From: an uncultured Bacteroidota bacterium
GTDB lineage: Bacteria > Bacteroidota > Bacteroidia > Flavobacteriales > Flavobacteriaceae
Direction of reading: 5' to 3'
DNA: 64,000 bases
Assembly (NCBI GenBank): GCA_902559035.1
Contig: CACEGG010000005.1
Span: forward strand, 62,001-126,000
Shown: piece after piece, positions 38,118-47,048 of the stretch
Layout of the letters: every line of letters starts with the position of its first letter
Position numbering within the stretch: the first letter of the stretch is position 1
Notes under the pieces: model-generated
Databases searched by the model: none
The model's input: the letters and a program-made list of their open reading frames with translations, nothing else
What the model was told of the DNA's origin: nothing
Made by a program: the position numbers and the translations under genes

Positions 38118-39035
38118 TTATTTTAATTTAAAAGTTGTTACAACAATCCCGTGATCGGATGGGTAAATTATTTCTTTCCCATTAATGGTTATAGGTTCAT
38201 TAAAAAAAGCATTGTAGGATTTTGAATTTGTTGATTTTATTGATTTTCCTTTATAAAAAATATAATCAATTCTGTGCGAGTCTTTCCTGCCTTTTTTATC
38301 CCAAGTTATCCCCGGATGGGTTTTTGGGTTAGGATTTTCTTTTCTATAAGAATCAATTAATCCTAAATCATCTAAAATTTTAGTTGCTCCCCAGGGAACA
38401 ACCAAATCATTGTGAAGTTTTTTTGTTTTTTTAGTCCAGTCTAAATGTGATAATGAATTCATATCTCCCCCAAAAATCATAGGAATTGAGTCTGTTTCCT
38501 GGGAATATTTTTTCAAATATGGAAGAACTTTTTGGATCATGTTGTGCCTTGATCCACTAAGTTCCCATTGTAATAATTCTTTAACTGTTTTTCCCATTTT
38601 TTCAGGTTCATTGTCCCATGGTAAATAATGAAACCAGTTCGAAAAAAAACGTATTGTCTTTCCATTTATTGGTATTTCAATGCCACCTAGATAAAATGGA
38701 TATTTTGTGTCAATACGCTTAGCAAAGGGATATTTTGAATATATAGAAAGGTTTACAGACGGATCATCTAGATTTGTCTCCTCAGAGGCAATTAAATGAA
38801 AGTTATAATTCAAATAGTTAGCTATAAATGGTCCAGATCCGTAAGTTTCAACCATTAGAATAATGTCAGGATTAATTTCTTTAATAATTTTAGCAACATT
38901 TTCAGGTCCATTTTCAATGTCATTTCCTCCGTGTAAAATATTCCAAGCCATTACTTTGAATGAATTTTTTTGACCTTTAATTGTGTTAGTACAAAGAAAA
39001 AAGACACCAAATAATAACAGTAATTTATATCTCAT
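38118..39035 (-). CDS. Secreted endonuclease/exonuclease/phosphatase-family protein
   Basis: A 305-residue exported protein (signal peptide ending NTIKGQ). The EEP fold is shown by VMAWNILHGGNDIEN, the metal-binding Glu in ILMVETYG, GGDMNSLSHLDW, the HRIDYIFYKG segment and the terminal PSDHGIVVTTF with the catalytic Asp-His. It could cleave nucleic acid, phosphodiesters or sphingomyelin-like lipids. It is the first gene of a two-gene unit with the metallophosphoesterase. Confidence 0.87.
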   Translation of the reverse strand: MRYKLLLLFGVFFLCTNTIKGQKNSFKVMAWNILHGGNDIENGPENVAKIIKEINPDIILMVETYGSGPFIANYLNYNFHLIASEETNLDDPSVNLSIYSKYPFAKRIDTKYPFYLGGIEIPINGKTIRFFSNWFHYLPWDNEPEKMGKTVKELLQWELSGSRHNMIQKVLPYLKKYSQETDSIPMIFGGDMNSLSHLDWTKKTKKLHNDLVVPWGATKILDDLGLIDSYRKENPNPKTHPGITWDKKGRKDSHRIDYIFYKGKSIKSTNSKSYNAFFNEPITINGKEIIYPSDHGIVVTTFKLK

Positions 39036-39102
39036 CAGTATTAAGATTTTAAGACTTCAAATTAGAAAAATTTAATTAATTAGTTTTTAACAAACAAAAA
39101 CC

Positions 39103-39110
39103 TATATTTG
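39103..39110 (+). promoter_or_regulatory. -7 element upstream of the candidate small RNA
   Basis: TATATTTG matches TAnnTTTG and is identical to the element in front of tRNA-Asp. The -33 region is only T-rich, without a clear TTTG. The next annotated gene start is 138 bp away, beyond a terminator. Confidence 0.6.
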
Positions 39111-39116
39111 CACTCG

Positions 39117-39187
39117 TTGTGTTACCTGCGTAAGCAGGAGGTTTGTAGAGAACCGATGAAGAGCTTTCCTTTTGGGAAGCTTTTTTT
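39117..39187 (+). ncRNA. Candidate structured small RNA with its own terminator
   Basis: About 70 nt downstream of a TATATTTG element fold into three successive hairpins: CCTGC-GTAA-GCAGG (39125-39138, GNRA-type tetraloop), GGTT/AACC (39140-39154), and AGCTTTCC/GGGAAGCT (39162-39181) followed by a T tract to 39187, which is a rho-independent terminator. No plausible reading frame lies inside. Promoter-like element, GC-rich core and terminator together suggest an independent RNA; the 5' end is approximate. I cannot match it to a known family from memory; it does not carry the SRP RNA core or a recognised riboswitch. Confidence 0.55.
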
Positions 39188-39247
39188 GTTTTAATGAATT
39201 TGACAATCTAATTTGAAAAGGGATTTAAAATTGTTAAATTTATTTAT

Positions 39248-41284
39248 ATGAGACACCTTCTTATACTTTTATTTATTATTTCATGTAATTCTGTCCCTGT
39301 TGATAATAATTTAAATTTATTACCCTCTGTACAAGTCTTGTCAAGTTCAAATGAATTTTCAAATTTAAATCCTAAAAATGTTTTGACTGCATATTCAATT
39401 TCTAATGATGAATTGCCAATCAGATATGGAGATATTGAACAAATTAAATTGAGTGATTCAAATAAATCTATTATTGATTTTGGTATTGATGAACAAATAA
39501 ATTTAAAAAAAGAAGGATATGCTCTTAAGATTAATAATAAAAAAATAACTATAAGAGCTAAAGATGCAGCAGGATTGTTTTATGCTTTTATCACTCTTGA
39601 TCAAATAATTGAGGATTCAAAAAATAATCAAACCACATTACCAATGGTTGATATCAAAGACTTTCCCTCCTTAGATTTTAGACCAATTCACATAGATATA
39701 AAACATCATACTGAAAAGAAAACTTATTATTTTAATTTAATTGATCACTTAGCTAAATTAAAAGTCAATGGTATTATAGTTGAGTTTGAGGATAAATTGA
39801 AATATGAGACAAGGCCTGAGGTTGGATCATCCGATTCCTTTTCAATTGATTGGTGGATTGAATTAAGTGAATACGCACATAATAGAAATATAAGTATTAA
39901 TCCACTTGTGCAGGGTTTAGGTCATGCCTCATTCATTTTAAAACATCAAAAGAATTTTCATTTAAGGGATAAACCTGAAAGTGACTGGGCTTTTAATCCA
40001 TTAAATCCAAAAACATACGAATTACAATTTGATCTTTATTTAGATGCTATTAAAGCTACTCCTTTTGGAAAATATTTACATGTTGGAGGTGATGAGGTTC
40101 ATCTTGTTCAGAGAGAGGGTAAATCTGAATTAGAACTAAATCTAATTTGGTTAAATAAGGTATGTGAGTTTGCTAAAAAGCACAACAGAATTCCAATTTT
40201 TTGGGATGATATGCCCTTAAAACATGCAGGAGTTTATAATCCTATGTTTAATGATAAAATGACCGAAAAAGAAGTTGATGAAATTTGGAAAAAAAATGAA
40301 ATAAACCTCATGAATTTTATAGAAAAATTTCCTAAAAATGCCGTCTACATGAGATGGAATTATCAAAAATCACATTCTTATGGAAATTTAAAAGCAATGG
40401 ATTGGTATTCTAAAAATGGTCTGAAGGTTATGGGAGCTACTGCTGGCCAAACAAGATGGACTCTTATGCCTCAAAATCAAAGTAATATTCCACAGATAAA
40501 ATCATTTGCCACTAGTTCTATAGATAAAAATTTAGATGGCTTGTTGTTAACACTTTGGGATGATGATTCTCCTCACTTTGAACTATATAAAAGAGGAATA
40601 GCAGGATTTTCAGAATACAGTTGGGCTGGGGATAATTTATCAATTGATCAATTTAAATCATTATACAGATATCGAAATTTTGGATATCTATTTAAGAGTG
40701 ACGAATTTGAATTTATTGATCATTTAGAGAAACCCGTTTCTTTGTGGCTTAATATGTTTCTTTCCAAAGATGGATGGAGACCAGGATTATCAAAAAAAGA
40801 AAACCCACTGGATACTGATATAATTGATTTACCTAATTTAAATAATAAAGGAGAATGGTCAAAAAATAATAGTAATAGAATCAATAATGCAATTGAGTCT
40901 TTAAAAATTTCTTCTGAAGTTGAAAATATAATTGCTAGAATCCAATCTAAGAATCCTAAAAATAAATATACTTTAGAGATATACCAACAAGTAAATGAAC
41001 TCACAAAATTTTCTGCTAATTTAATTTTGAAATTAGAAAAAGTTGATAAAAGCGGTGATTTAAGTTATTTAGATGGTATTGAAAATCAATTTAAACAAAT
41101 GAGAAATGAATTTGAAAGGGTGTATTCTAAGACTAGAGTAATTAATAAATCAGAAGATTATATCTTAGACCAAGATCACCACCACCATCCTGCAAATCAA
41201 ACTATTAATTTTGATTGGCAATTCTTAGGTGAAATTATGATTTTGAATAAAATCAAAAAAACATATAATTATGAGAAAATTTAA
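39248..41284 (+). CDS. GH20-like beta-N-acetylhexosaminidase family lipoprotein
   Basis: A 678-residue exported lipoprotein (LLFIISC, Cys13). Residues about 25-140 form the zincin-like GH20b domain (YALKINNKKITIRAKDAAGLFYA). The TIM barrel begins FRPIHIDIKHHTEKKTY and carries the Asp-Glu pair D282-E283 in HVGGDEVHL; FWDDMPLK follows. Retaining GH20 enzymes use this pair with the substrate acetamido group. The usual RGxxxDxxR segment is altered (RP, and Lys-His for Arg), so specificity may differ. A His cluster (DHHHHP) lies near residue 640. It overlaps the DUF1080 gene by 14 bp. Confidence 0.85.
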   Translation: MRHLLILLFIISCNSVPVDNNLNLLPSVQVLSSSNEFSNLNPKNVLTAYSISNDELPIRYGDIEQIKLSDSNKSIIDFGIDEQINLKKEGYALKINNKKITIRAKDAAGLFYAFITLDQIIEDSKNNQTTLPMVDIKDFPSLDFRPIHIDIKHHTEKKTYYFNLIDHLAKLKVNGIIVEFEDKLKYETRPEVGSSDSFSIDWWIELSEYAHNRNISINPLVQGLGHASFILKHQKNFHLRDKPESDWAFNPLNPKTYELQFDLYLDAIKATPFGKYLHVGGDEVHLVQREGKSELELNLIWLNKVCEFAKKHNRIPIFWDDMPLKHAGVYNPMFNDKMTEKEVDEIWKKNEINLMNFIEKFPKNAVYMRWNYQKSHSYGNLKAMDWYSKNGLKVMGATAGQTRWTLMPQNQSNIPQIKSFATSSIDKNLDGLLLTLWDDDSPHFELYKRGIAGFSEYSWAGDNLSIDQFKSLYRYRNFGYLFKSDEFEFIDHLEKPVSLWLNMFLSKDGWRPGLSKKENPLDTDIIDLPNLNNKGEWSKNNSNRINNAIESLKISSEVENIIARIQSKNPKNKYTLEIYQQVNELTKFSANLILKLEKVDKSGDLSYLDGIENQFKQMRNEFERVYSKTRVINKSEDYILDQDHHHHPANQTINFDWQFLGEIMILNKIKKTYNYEKI

Positions 41285-41972
41285 ACTTTTTATCGTCATT
41301 TTACTTTTAGTTTCATGTTCAAATACAGATAAAGAATGGATTTATTTGTTTGATGGTGAAACTACTAATGGGTGGAGGGCATATAATGGTAAAGAAATAC
41401 CTAAAAAATGGGCTGCTGTTGATGGTGAGCTAACATTTAATACTGACCTTAAACTTGAAAAAGATTGGATAGGAGGAGGTGATATTATTTATTATAAAGA
41501 AGAGTTTGAATTTTTTGAATTGTATTTAGAATGGAAACTTCCAAAAGGAGGAAATAGCGGTATTTTTTATAATGTTCAAGAAGGTCATGAAGCTCCCTAT
41601 GCAATTTCCCCTGAATATCAAATATTAGATGACATTGGTTGGGAGGAGATAAACAATGCGAAACTTGAAGAATGGCAAAAAGCAGGAGCTAATTACGCTA
41701 TGCATGAAGCGGATTTGAATAAAAAGAAATTGAATCCTGCAGGAGAGTGGAATTCATCTAAAATTATTTATACTAATAATAAAGTAGAACATTGGTTAAA
41801 TGGCGAATTAATGTTGGAATTTGTTCCTTATTCTGAAGATTGGTTTTTAAAAAGAAACTCAGGAAAGTGGGATAAGTTTCCTGATTATGGTAAATACAAA
41901 AAGGGGTATATAGCCCTACAAGATCATGATAGTCCTATATGGTTTAGAAATATAAAAATCAGAAAATTATAG
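41271..41972 (+). CDS. DUF1080 (3-keto-disaccharide hydrolase/lyase-type) lipoprotein
   Basis: A 233-residue lipoprotein (ILLLVSC, Cys16) covering a single DUF1080 concanavalin-like domain: IYLFDGETTNGWRAY, LEWKLPKGGNSGIFYNVQE, AISPEYQILDD, and the closing GYIALQDHDSPIWFRNIKI. Members of this family have been shown to cleave glycosides whose sugar was first oxidised at C3. Translational coupling to the GH20-like gene (14-bp overlap) and three oxidoreductases nearby fit such a route. The stop codon abuts the end of the convergent SGNH gene. Confidence 0.88.
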   Translation: MRKFKLFIVILLLVSCSNTDKEWIYLFDGETTNGWRAYNGKEIPKKWAAVDGELTFNTDLKLEKDWIGGGDIIYYKEEFEFFELYLEWKLPKGGNSGIFYNVQEGHEAPYAISPEYQILDDIGWEEINNAKLEEWQKAGANYAMHEADLNKKKLNPAGEWNSSKIIYTNNKVEHWLNGELMLEFVPYSEDWFLKRNSGKWDKFPDYGKYKKGYIALQDHDSPIWFRNIKIRKL

Positions 41973-43100
41973 TTATTCAAAATTAATTTTTGAAATCTCG
42001 GGTATCATTTTATCGACCCAGAGTTTATACATTTTTCCGCTGGGATGTAATCCATCACTGGCTGTAAGGGTTCTATCTGTTAAAGCTCTTCTTGATATAT
42101 CAGTAATGTTAAAATAACGCACTCCTCTTTTTTCTGACTCTTCTTTTAACACTGAATTAAACTCATCAATTTCTTTTGAAACTTTAGCTCTGTCAAAACC
42201 GGAACCAAAAGGGCTTGCTCCCCAGTCAGGTATCGATATAACAAAAAATCTTTCTTTTCTGTTATTAACCAATTTTAAGGATTTTTCTAATATTTCTATA
42301 AATTCAGGTCGAAACCCATTCGCGTTTTGTCCTTGAAATTGATTATTAACTCCAATTAACAAAGAAATTAACCCATATGGAGGCTCTAGATTAGAATTGT
42401 TCATCCCGTTTTTTAATTGATCAACTCTCCATCCCGAGGTGGCGATGATTTGTAAAGTATCAATAGCACTAGTATATGATTTTAATTCATTTAAAAATTG
42501 AACAGGCCATCTTTCATTAACAGTAACAGATGCACCTATCGTGTAACTATCACCAAGGGCTAAAAATTTGGAGGCATTTTTTCCAGAAATATTTTCTTGA
42601 AATACAGCAGTAATGTTTTTTGTTTGAGTTACTGTTAAATGCTGAGGATTAGTAATTTTGTTTGAAACATCTCCTTTCCATTCTACAAATGTCCATCCAT
42701 CATCGGCTAAAGCTAATATTTCAACAATACTTCCATGACTAAAATCATTATTTACTCCACTTTTAATTAATTTTCTTGAAACAGATCCTTTACCTTCAAT
42801 TGAAATATTTATTTCAAATCTTTTTTTAGAAAAATTTGCTACTAAATTTTTATCAGAATTTATATTTATTACAGCCGTCGAATCAGTACCATAAAAATCA
42901 CCAGACCAGTTGTCAAACACATAATTTTTTGAAGCATTTGCTTCTATATTTAATGTTTCGCCTTCAAAATAAGTATTTGAATTTAAGTTTATAGACCCTC
43001 CATCTTTGGGGTTTACGTCAAAATTAACTTGAAATAAGGCTGGATCCTTTGAACAAGAAACAATTAAGACTAAAAAAAATGGTAGTAGGTTTCTAAACAA
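41973..43100 (-). CDS. SGNH/GDSL hydrolase lipoprotein with two InlB-type beta repeats
   Basis: A 375-residue lipoprotein (FFLVLIVSC, Cys16). Two tandem divergent InlB B-repeat-like modules occupy about residues 24-95 and 95-170 (each ending in a WSGD/WKGD ... VANF/TAVF pattern). The SGNH esterase domain follows: block I FLALGDSYTIGA, block III LLIGVNNQFQG and block V ASDGLHPSG. The hydrolase probably deacylates a glycan or lipid at the cell surface, with the repeats as spacer or binding modules. It lies between the DUF1080 gene and a Gfo/Idh/MocA gene. Confidence 0.85.
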   Translation of the reverse strand: MFRNLLPFFLVLIVSCSKDPALFQVNFDVNPKDGGSINLNSNTYFEGETLNIEANASKNYVFDNWSGDFYGTDSTAVININSDKNLVANFSKKRFEINISIEGKGSVSRKLIKSGVNNDFSHGSIVEILALADDGWTFVEWKGDVSNKITNPQHLTVTQTKNITAVFQENISGKNASKFLALGDSYTIGASVTVNERWPVQFLNELKSYTSAIDTLQIIATSGWRVDQLKNGMNNSNLEPPYGLISLLIGVNNQFQGQNANGFRPEFIEILEKSLKLVNNRKERFFVISIPDWGASPFGSGFDRAKVSKEIDEFNSVLKEESEKRGVRYFNITDISRRALTDRTLTASDGLHPSGKMYKLWVDKMIPEISKINFE

Positions 43101-43157
43101 TTTAAATCTATTTCTGTTTACAAGATCAAATATTATGCAAATTGAAAAACAGTCTAA

Positions 43158-44522
43158 TTACAAACTCCAACCTTTTCTATAGGTTTTATGTAAAAGCTCG
43201 TTGGCTTTTTCGTTGTTTGTAAATTTAAAATTTTTAGAATCCCAAATTAGTTTATGATTTTTTAAACGAATAGCAATCATTCCAAGTAATGCCATTTCAG
43301 TAAGAGGGCCTCCGTAATCAAACGATGAACTTGCAGGAACTCCATCTTTGCAGGCTCGAATCCAATCCCCTTGATGTGTAGTTTCAACCCTTGAAATGTA
43401 AGGAGACGGTTGTTTATAATTAAGCATTTTTTCTTCAGGTATAATTTTTACTCCACTGGCTCCGTGGGAATCATGAGTAATTTTACCATGGTCTCCAATA
43501 AATAATGCCCCACTTAAAGTAAACTGTTCACCATCTTTAAATTCATCTGGAATTGCAGGTTGAATTCTTCCATCAGACCATGTTAAATTTAACTCAGGGT
43601 GTTTTCCTCTTTTTGGAAATTTCATTCTAACAATTGAAGCAGAAGGATAGGTTTGAGATTCAATTTCAGGAATATAATGAGTAGAGGTAGCTTGTATTTC
43701 GCTTGGAGCACCTAATTCTAAAGCATAAAAGGCAGGATCTAAAATGTGACAACCCATATCTCCCATGGATCCAGTTCCAAAATCAATCCATGCTCTCCAT
43801 GATAATGGATGATAATCGGGGTGATAATCTCGATATTGAGCAGGCCCCAACCATAAATCCCAATCTAAACCCTCAGGGATAGGAGGTTTTTCTTTAGATT
43901 TTGCCTTAACTGCAAAAGTATCCCATGCATGTCCCCCAATAGGTCTGTCTGTCCAGGCTAATAATTCCCTTACTGGACCAATAGCATCATCATCAATCCA
44001 CTCCTTAAGTTTTCTAATCTCATCTGAGGACCTCCCTTGATTTCCCATTTGAGTTTGTACGTTATATTTTTTTGCAGCCTTGGTTATTTCACGAGCTTCA
44101 TAAACTGTATGAGTTAAAGGTTTTTCACAGTAGACATGTTTACCCATTTTAATTGCTTTCATTGTAATTACAGCATGATTATGATCAGGAGTAGAAACAA
44201 TTACAGCATCAATATCCTTTTGTTTATCCAACATAATTCTGTAATCTTTATAAACTTTAGCTTTTGGATATTTATCAAATGTAGGCTTAGATTGATTAAA
44301 ATCTACATCACAAAGTGCAACTATATTTTCGTTTCTACTCTGATGGATATTGTTTGAACCTCTTCCCCATTCTCTTACTCCCACTCCTGCGATATTAAGT
44401 TTATCACTAGGGGCAGTAAATCCTTTACCTCCCAAAACGTGTCTTGGAACTATAAAAAGTGGTGGAATTATTACAGATTTTTTTAAAAATTTCCTTCTTG
44501 AATTATTATTACTAATACTCAT
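43158..44522 (-). CDS. Tat-exported Gfo/Idh/MocA-family oxidoreductase
   Basis: A 454-residue protein with a twin-arginine leader (NSRRKFLKKSVIIPPLFIV). The NAD(P)-binding fold starts LNIAGVGVREWGRG, an unusual glycine loop; VSTPDHNHAVITMKA and HVYCEKPLTHTVYEA (catalytic-type EKP) follow. The C-terminal alpha/beta domain holds GTGSMGDMGCHILDPAF with the likely catalytic Asp-His. Members of this subgroup oxidise or reduce sugar carbons with tightly bound cofactor. It is divergent from a second family member across a 162-bp intergenic region. Confidence 0.9.
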   Translation of the reverse strand: MSISNNNSRRKFLKKSVIIPPLFIVPRHVLGGKGFTAPSDKLNIAGVGVREWGRGSNNIHQSRNENIVALCDVDFNQSKPTFDKYPKAKVYKDYRIMLDKQKDIDAVIVSTPDHNHAVITMKAIKMGKHVYCEKPLTHTVYEAREITKAAKKYNVQTQMGNQGRSSDEIRKLKEWIDDDAIGPVRELLAWTDRPIGGHAWDTFAVKAKSKEKPPIPEGLDWDLWLGPAQYRDYHPDYHPLSWRAWIDFGTGSMGDMGCHILDPAFYALELGAPSEIQATSTHYIPEIESQTYPSASIVRMKFPKRGKHPELNLTWSDGRIQPAIPDEFKDGEQFTLSGALFIGDHGKITHDSHGASGVKIIPEEKMLNYKQPSPYISRVETTHQGDWIRACKDGVPASSSFDYGGPLTEMALLGMIAIRLKNHKLIWDSKNFKFTNNEKANELLHKTYRKGWSL

Positions 44523-44655
44523 AAGATTACCATTTACTTTAAATTTAATAGTAATATTCTATCAAAACAAGTTTAAACAGACTAATATTAGTTTTAAAGT
44601 TATTAATAGTTAAGTTTCATCTTTTGATCTTTTTTTCAAGAAATTAAATTTTTTT

Positions 44656-44673
44656 TTAATTAAATTTAATTAA
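44656..44673. promoter_or_regulatory. 18-bp perfect palindrome upstream of a Gfo/Idh/MocA gene
   Basis: TTAATTAAATTTAATTAA reads the same on both strands and ends 11 bp before the ATG at 44685. A second, 8-bp palindrome (GTTTAAAC, 44571-44578) lies in the same divergent region. Either could be an operator, but AT-only palindromes arise easily by chance in this genome. Confidence 0.35.
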
Positions 44674-44684
44674 GACTATATATT

Positions 44685-46031
44685 ATGAAAAATCAAAGAA
44701 GAAATTTTATAAAATCAACAGCAGCATTAGCCTCTTTAAGTGTATTACCAACATCTATTTGGGCTTTGCCTAAAAATAAAAGACTTAGAACTGCCCATAT
44801 TGGAGTTGGAGGAATGGGAGCGGCAGATTTAAATGATATTGCTTCTCACAAATCGGTGGATGTAACTGCTCTATGTGATGTTGATTCAAAAGCTCTTTCT
44901 AAGGCAAGTAAACTACATCCAAATGCTAAAGTTTATAAAGATTACAGAATTATGTTTGAGGAATTAGCTGACTCTATTGATGCCGTTATAGTTTCTACTC
45001 CTGATCATACACATGCCCCTGCCTCAATAATGGCAATGGAATTAAATAAATCTGTCTACTGCCAGAAACCTTTAACTCATCATGTTAGTGAAGCTAGAGC
45101 AATGCGAAAACTAGCTAAAGAAAGAAACCTGATTACACAAATGGGAATTCAAGTACATTCTTTTTATGATTATAAGTTAGCAACAATACTTATTCAATCT
45201 GGAATCATTGGTAAAGTTAGTAGAGTTAGAGCCTGGTCTCCGAAAAACTGGGGATACGATGGGGATAAGCCATCAGGGGAAGATAACATTCCTGCTAATT
45301 TAGATTGGAATTTATGGCTTGGAACTGCTCCAGAAAGACCATATAAAGACAAAATATATCATCCTGGGAATTGGAGAAAAATTGTGGATTATGGTTGCGG
45401 AACACTTGGAGACATGGGTGTTCATATATTTGACACGCCCTACAATGCTCTTGAACTGGATGTTCCTTTAACCATTAAAAATAATTGCAGAAAACCAAAC
45501 GAGTTTGGCTTTCCTGAAAAGAATATTGTTACTTATGAATTTCCAGGCACAAAATATACTACAGAAAAATTAGAGTGGATTTGGCAGGACGGCTCAGGAG
45601 CTCCTAAAAATCATAAGGATTTAAAACTACCCAATAAAGATAAGCTTCCTTTGCAGGGTGCTATGTTTATCGGAGAAAAAGGAAGGCTTCTATTGCCACA
45701 CTTTATGGAACTTCCTAAACATATTGTTGATGGAGAGTATGTAGATTTAGATTTATCAGAGTTTGAAAGTTCTGGTCAAATCACAGATCAACCAGTTAGG
45801 GATTATGGTGGAGAATCCTATTTACATTATCATCAATTTGTAGACGCATGTTTAGGAAAAGATACATGTACAGCACCATTTTCATATTCTGCAAGATTAA
45901 CAGAAACAATTCTTTTGGGTGTGATTGCTGGAAGGTTCCCTGGAAAAACTCTTCATTGGGACAACAATTTAGCAAAATTTAAAGAAGAGGAAGCAAATCA
46001 ATTTTTAGATTCACCATACAGAGAATTTTAA
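44685..46031 (+). CDS. Tat-exported Gfo/Idh/MocA-family oxidoreductase
   Basis: A 448-residue protein with a twin-arginine leader (QRRNFIKSTAALASLSVLPTSIWA). The cofactor loop is AHIGVGGMGAADL; IVSTPDHTHAPASIMA and SVYCQKPLTHHVSEA follow, with Gln replacing the usual Glu of EKP. The C-terminal domain has YGCGTLGDMGVHIFDTPYNAL. It is probably a periplasmic sugar dehydrogenase or epimerising oxidoreductase. It starts a rightward run of five genes with short spacing (SUMF1-fold, TIM barrel, another Gfo, esterase). Confidence 0.9.
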   Translation: MKNQRRNFIKSTAALASLSVLPTSIWALPKNKRLRTAHIGVGGMGAADLNDIASHKSVDVTALCDVDSKALSKASKLHPNAKVYKDYRIMFEELADSIDAVIVSTPDHTHAPASIMAMELNKSVYCQKPLTHHVSEARAMRKLAKERNLITQMGIQVHSFYDYKLATILIQSGIIGKVSRVRAWSPKNWGYDGDKPSGEDNIPANLDWNLWLGTAPERPYKDKIYHPGNWRKIVDYGCGTLGDMGVHIFDTPYNALELDVPLTIKNNCRKPNEFGFPEKNIVTYEFPGTKYTTEKLEWIWQDGSGAPKNHKDLKLPNKDKLPLQGAMFIGEKGRLLLPHFMELPKHIVDGEYVDLDLSEFESSGQITDQPVRDYGGESYLHYHQFVDACLGKDTCTAPFSYSARLTETILLGVIAGRFPGKTLHWDNNLAKFKEEEANQFLDSPYREF

Positions 46032-46075
46032 TTTGACAATTAGTAAAGAAGAGTGATTTTTAGTAATTTACTAAT

Positions 46076-47038
46076 ATGAAAAAAACTTTCTTATTGGTAC
46101 TTTTTTCATTTTGTTTTTCTTATTCTCAAAGTGAATTTATCGGATACAATCAATTGATTTTAAGTAAAAACTATAATCTTGAAATGGTCCCAATAAAAGG
46201 CGGAGAATTTTTAATGGGAAGTCCACTTTATGAAAAAAATAGACTAGCAGATGAAGGTCCTGTTCGTAAAGTAAAAATTGATTCCTTTTGGATGGCAAAG
46301 TATGAAACAACCTGGAATTTATATACTTTGTTTATGGCTAGAGAACTAGATAACTTACAACAACCCTTTTCTAAAAATAGTGAAGTTAATATTGATGTTG
46401 ATGGAGTTTCTGGTGCAACTACACCTTATGTTGAAATGAGTTTCGGAATGGGTACTGAGGGTTACCCAGCAATATCCATGACTCAATTGGCTGCTAAAAA
46501 ATTTTGTCAATGGTTGTCAGCTATGACCGGAAACTTTTATCGATTGCCAACAGAAGCTGAATGGGAGTATGCTTGTAGGGCTGAATCTGAATCACCCTAT
46601 TATTTCGGCAATGATTCTAACGATCTAGATAAATACGGCTGGTATAAAAATAATAGTAACAATAAATATCAAAAAGTTGGACAGAAACTTCCTAACAAAT
46701 GGGGATTGTATGATATGCACGGAAATGTTTCGGAATGGACTTTGGATGCTTATGACACCTCTTTTTATAGTAATTCAAAAACTGAAATAGATAATAACCC
46801 TTACAATCAACCTGAAAAATTATATCCAAGAGTAGTTAGAGGAGGTTCTTGGAAAAGTTCAAATTACAGATTAAGAAGTGCATCAAGACAAGCATCTTCT
46901 AAACAGTGGAAAAAACAAGATCCTCAAATACCTAGAAGTAAATGGTGGCATACTGACGCTCAATTTGTAGGATTTAGAATAGTTAGACCATTTATTACTC
47001 CAACAGCAGATGAACAAAATAAATATTGGAACAATTAA
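46076..47038 (+). CDS. Exported SUMF1/FGE-fold protein without the catalytic cysteines
   Basis: A 320-residue exported protein (signal peptide ending FSYSQ). The FGE-sulfatase fold is clear: MVPIKGGEFLMGSP, the WMAKYETTWN segment, RLPTEAEWEYACRA, GLYDMHGNVSEWTLD, RVVRGGSW and VGFRIVRP. True formylglycine-generating enzymes have a Cys pair just after RGGSW; here the segment reads KSSNYRLRSASRQ with no cysteine. It is therefore unlikely to activate the two sulfatases of this window and more likely binds or modifies something else in the oxidoreductase cluster. Confidence 0.88.
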   Translation: MKKTFLLVLFSFCFSYSQSEFIGYNQLILSKNYNLEMVPIKGGEFLMGSPLYEKNRLADEGPVRKVKIDSFWMAKYETTWNLYTLFMARELDNLQQPFSKNSEVNIDVDGVSGATTPYVEMSFGMGTEGYPAISMTQLAAKKFCQWLSAMTGNFYRLPTEAEWEYACRAESESPYYFGNDSNDLDKYGWYKNNSNNKYQKVGQKLPNKWGLYDMHGNVSEWTLDAYDTSFYSNSKTEIDNNPYNQPEKLYPRVVRGGSWKSSNYRLRSASRQASSKQWKKQDPQIPRSKWWHTDAQFVGFRIVRPFITPTADEQNKYWNN

Positions 47039-47048
47039 TTAGTAAAAT

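Noticed and set aside
46076-47038. Formylglycine-generating enzyme for the two sulfatases
   Set aside because: The catalytic cysteine pair after the RGGSW motif is missing.
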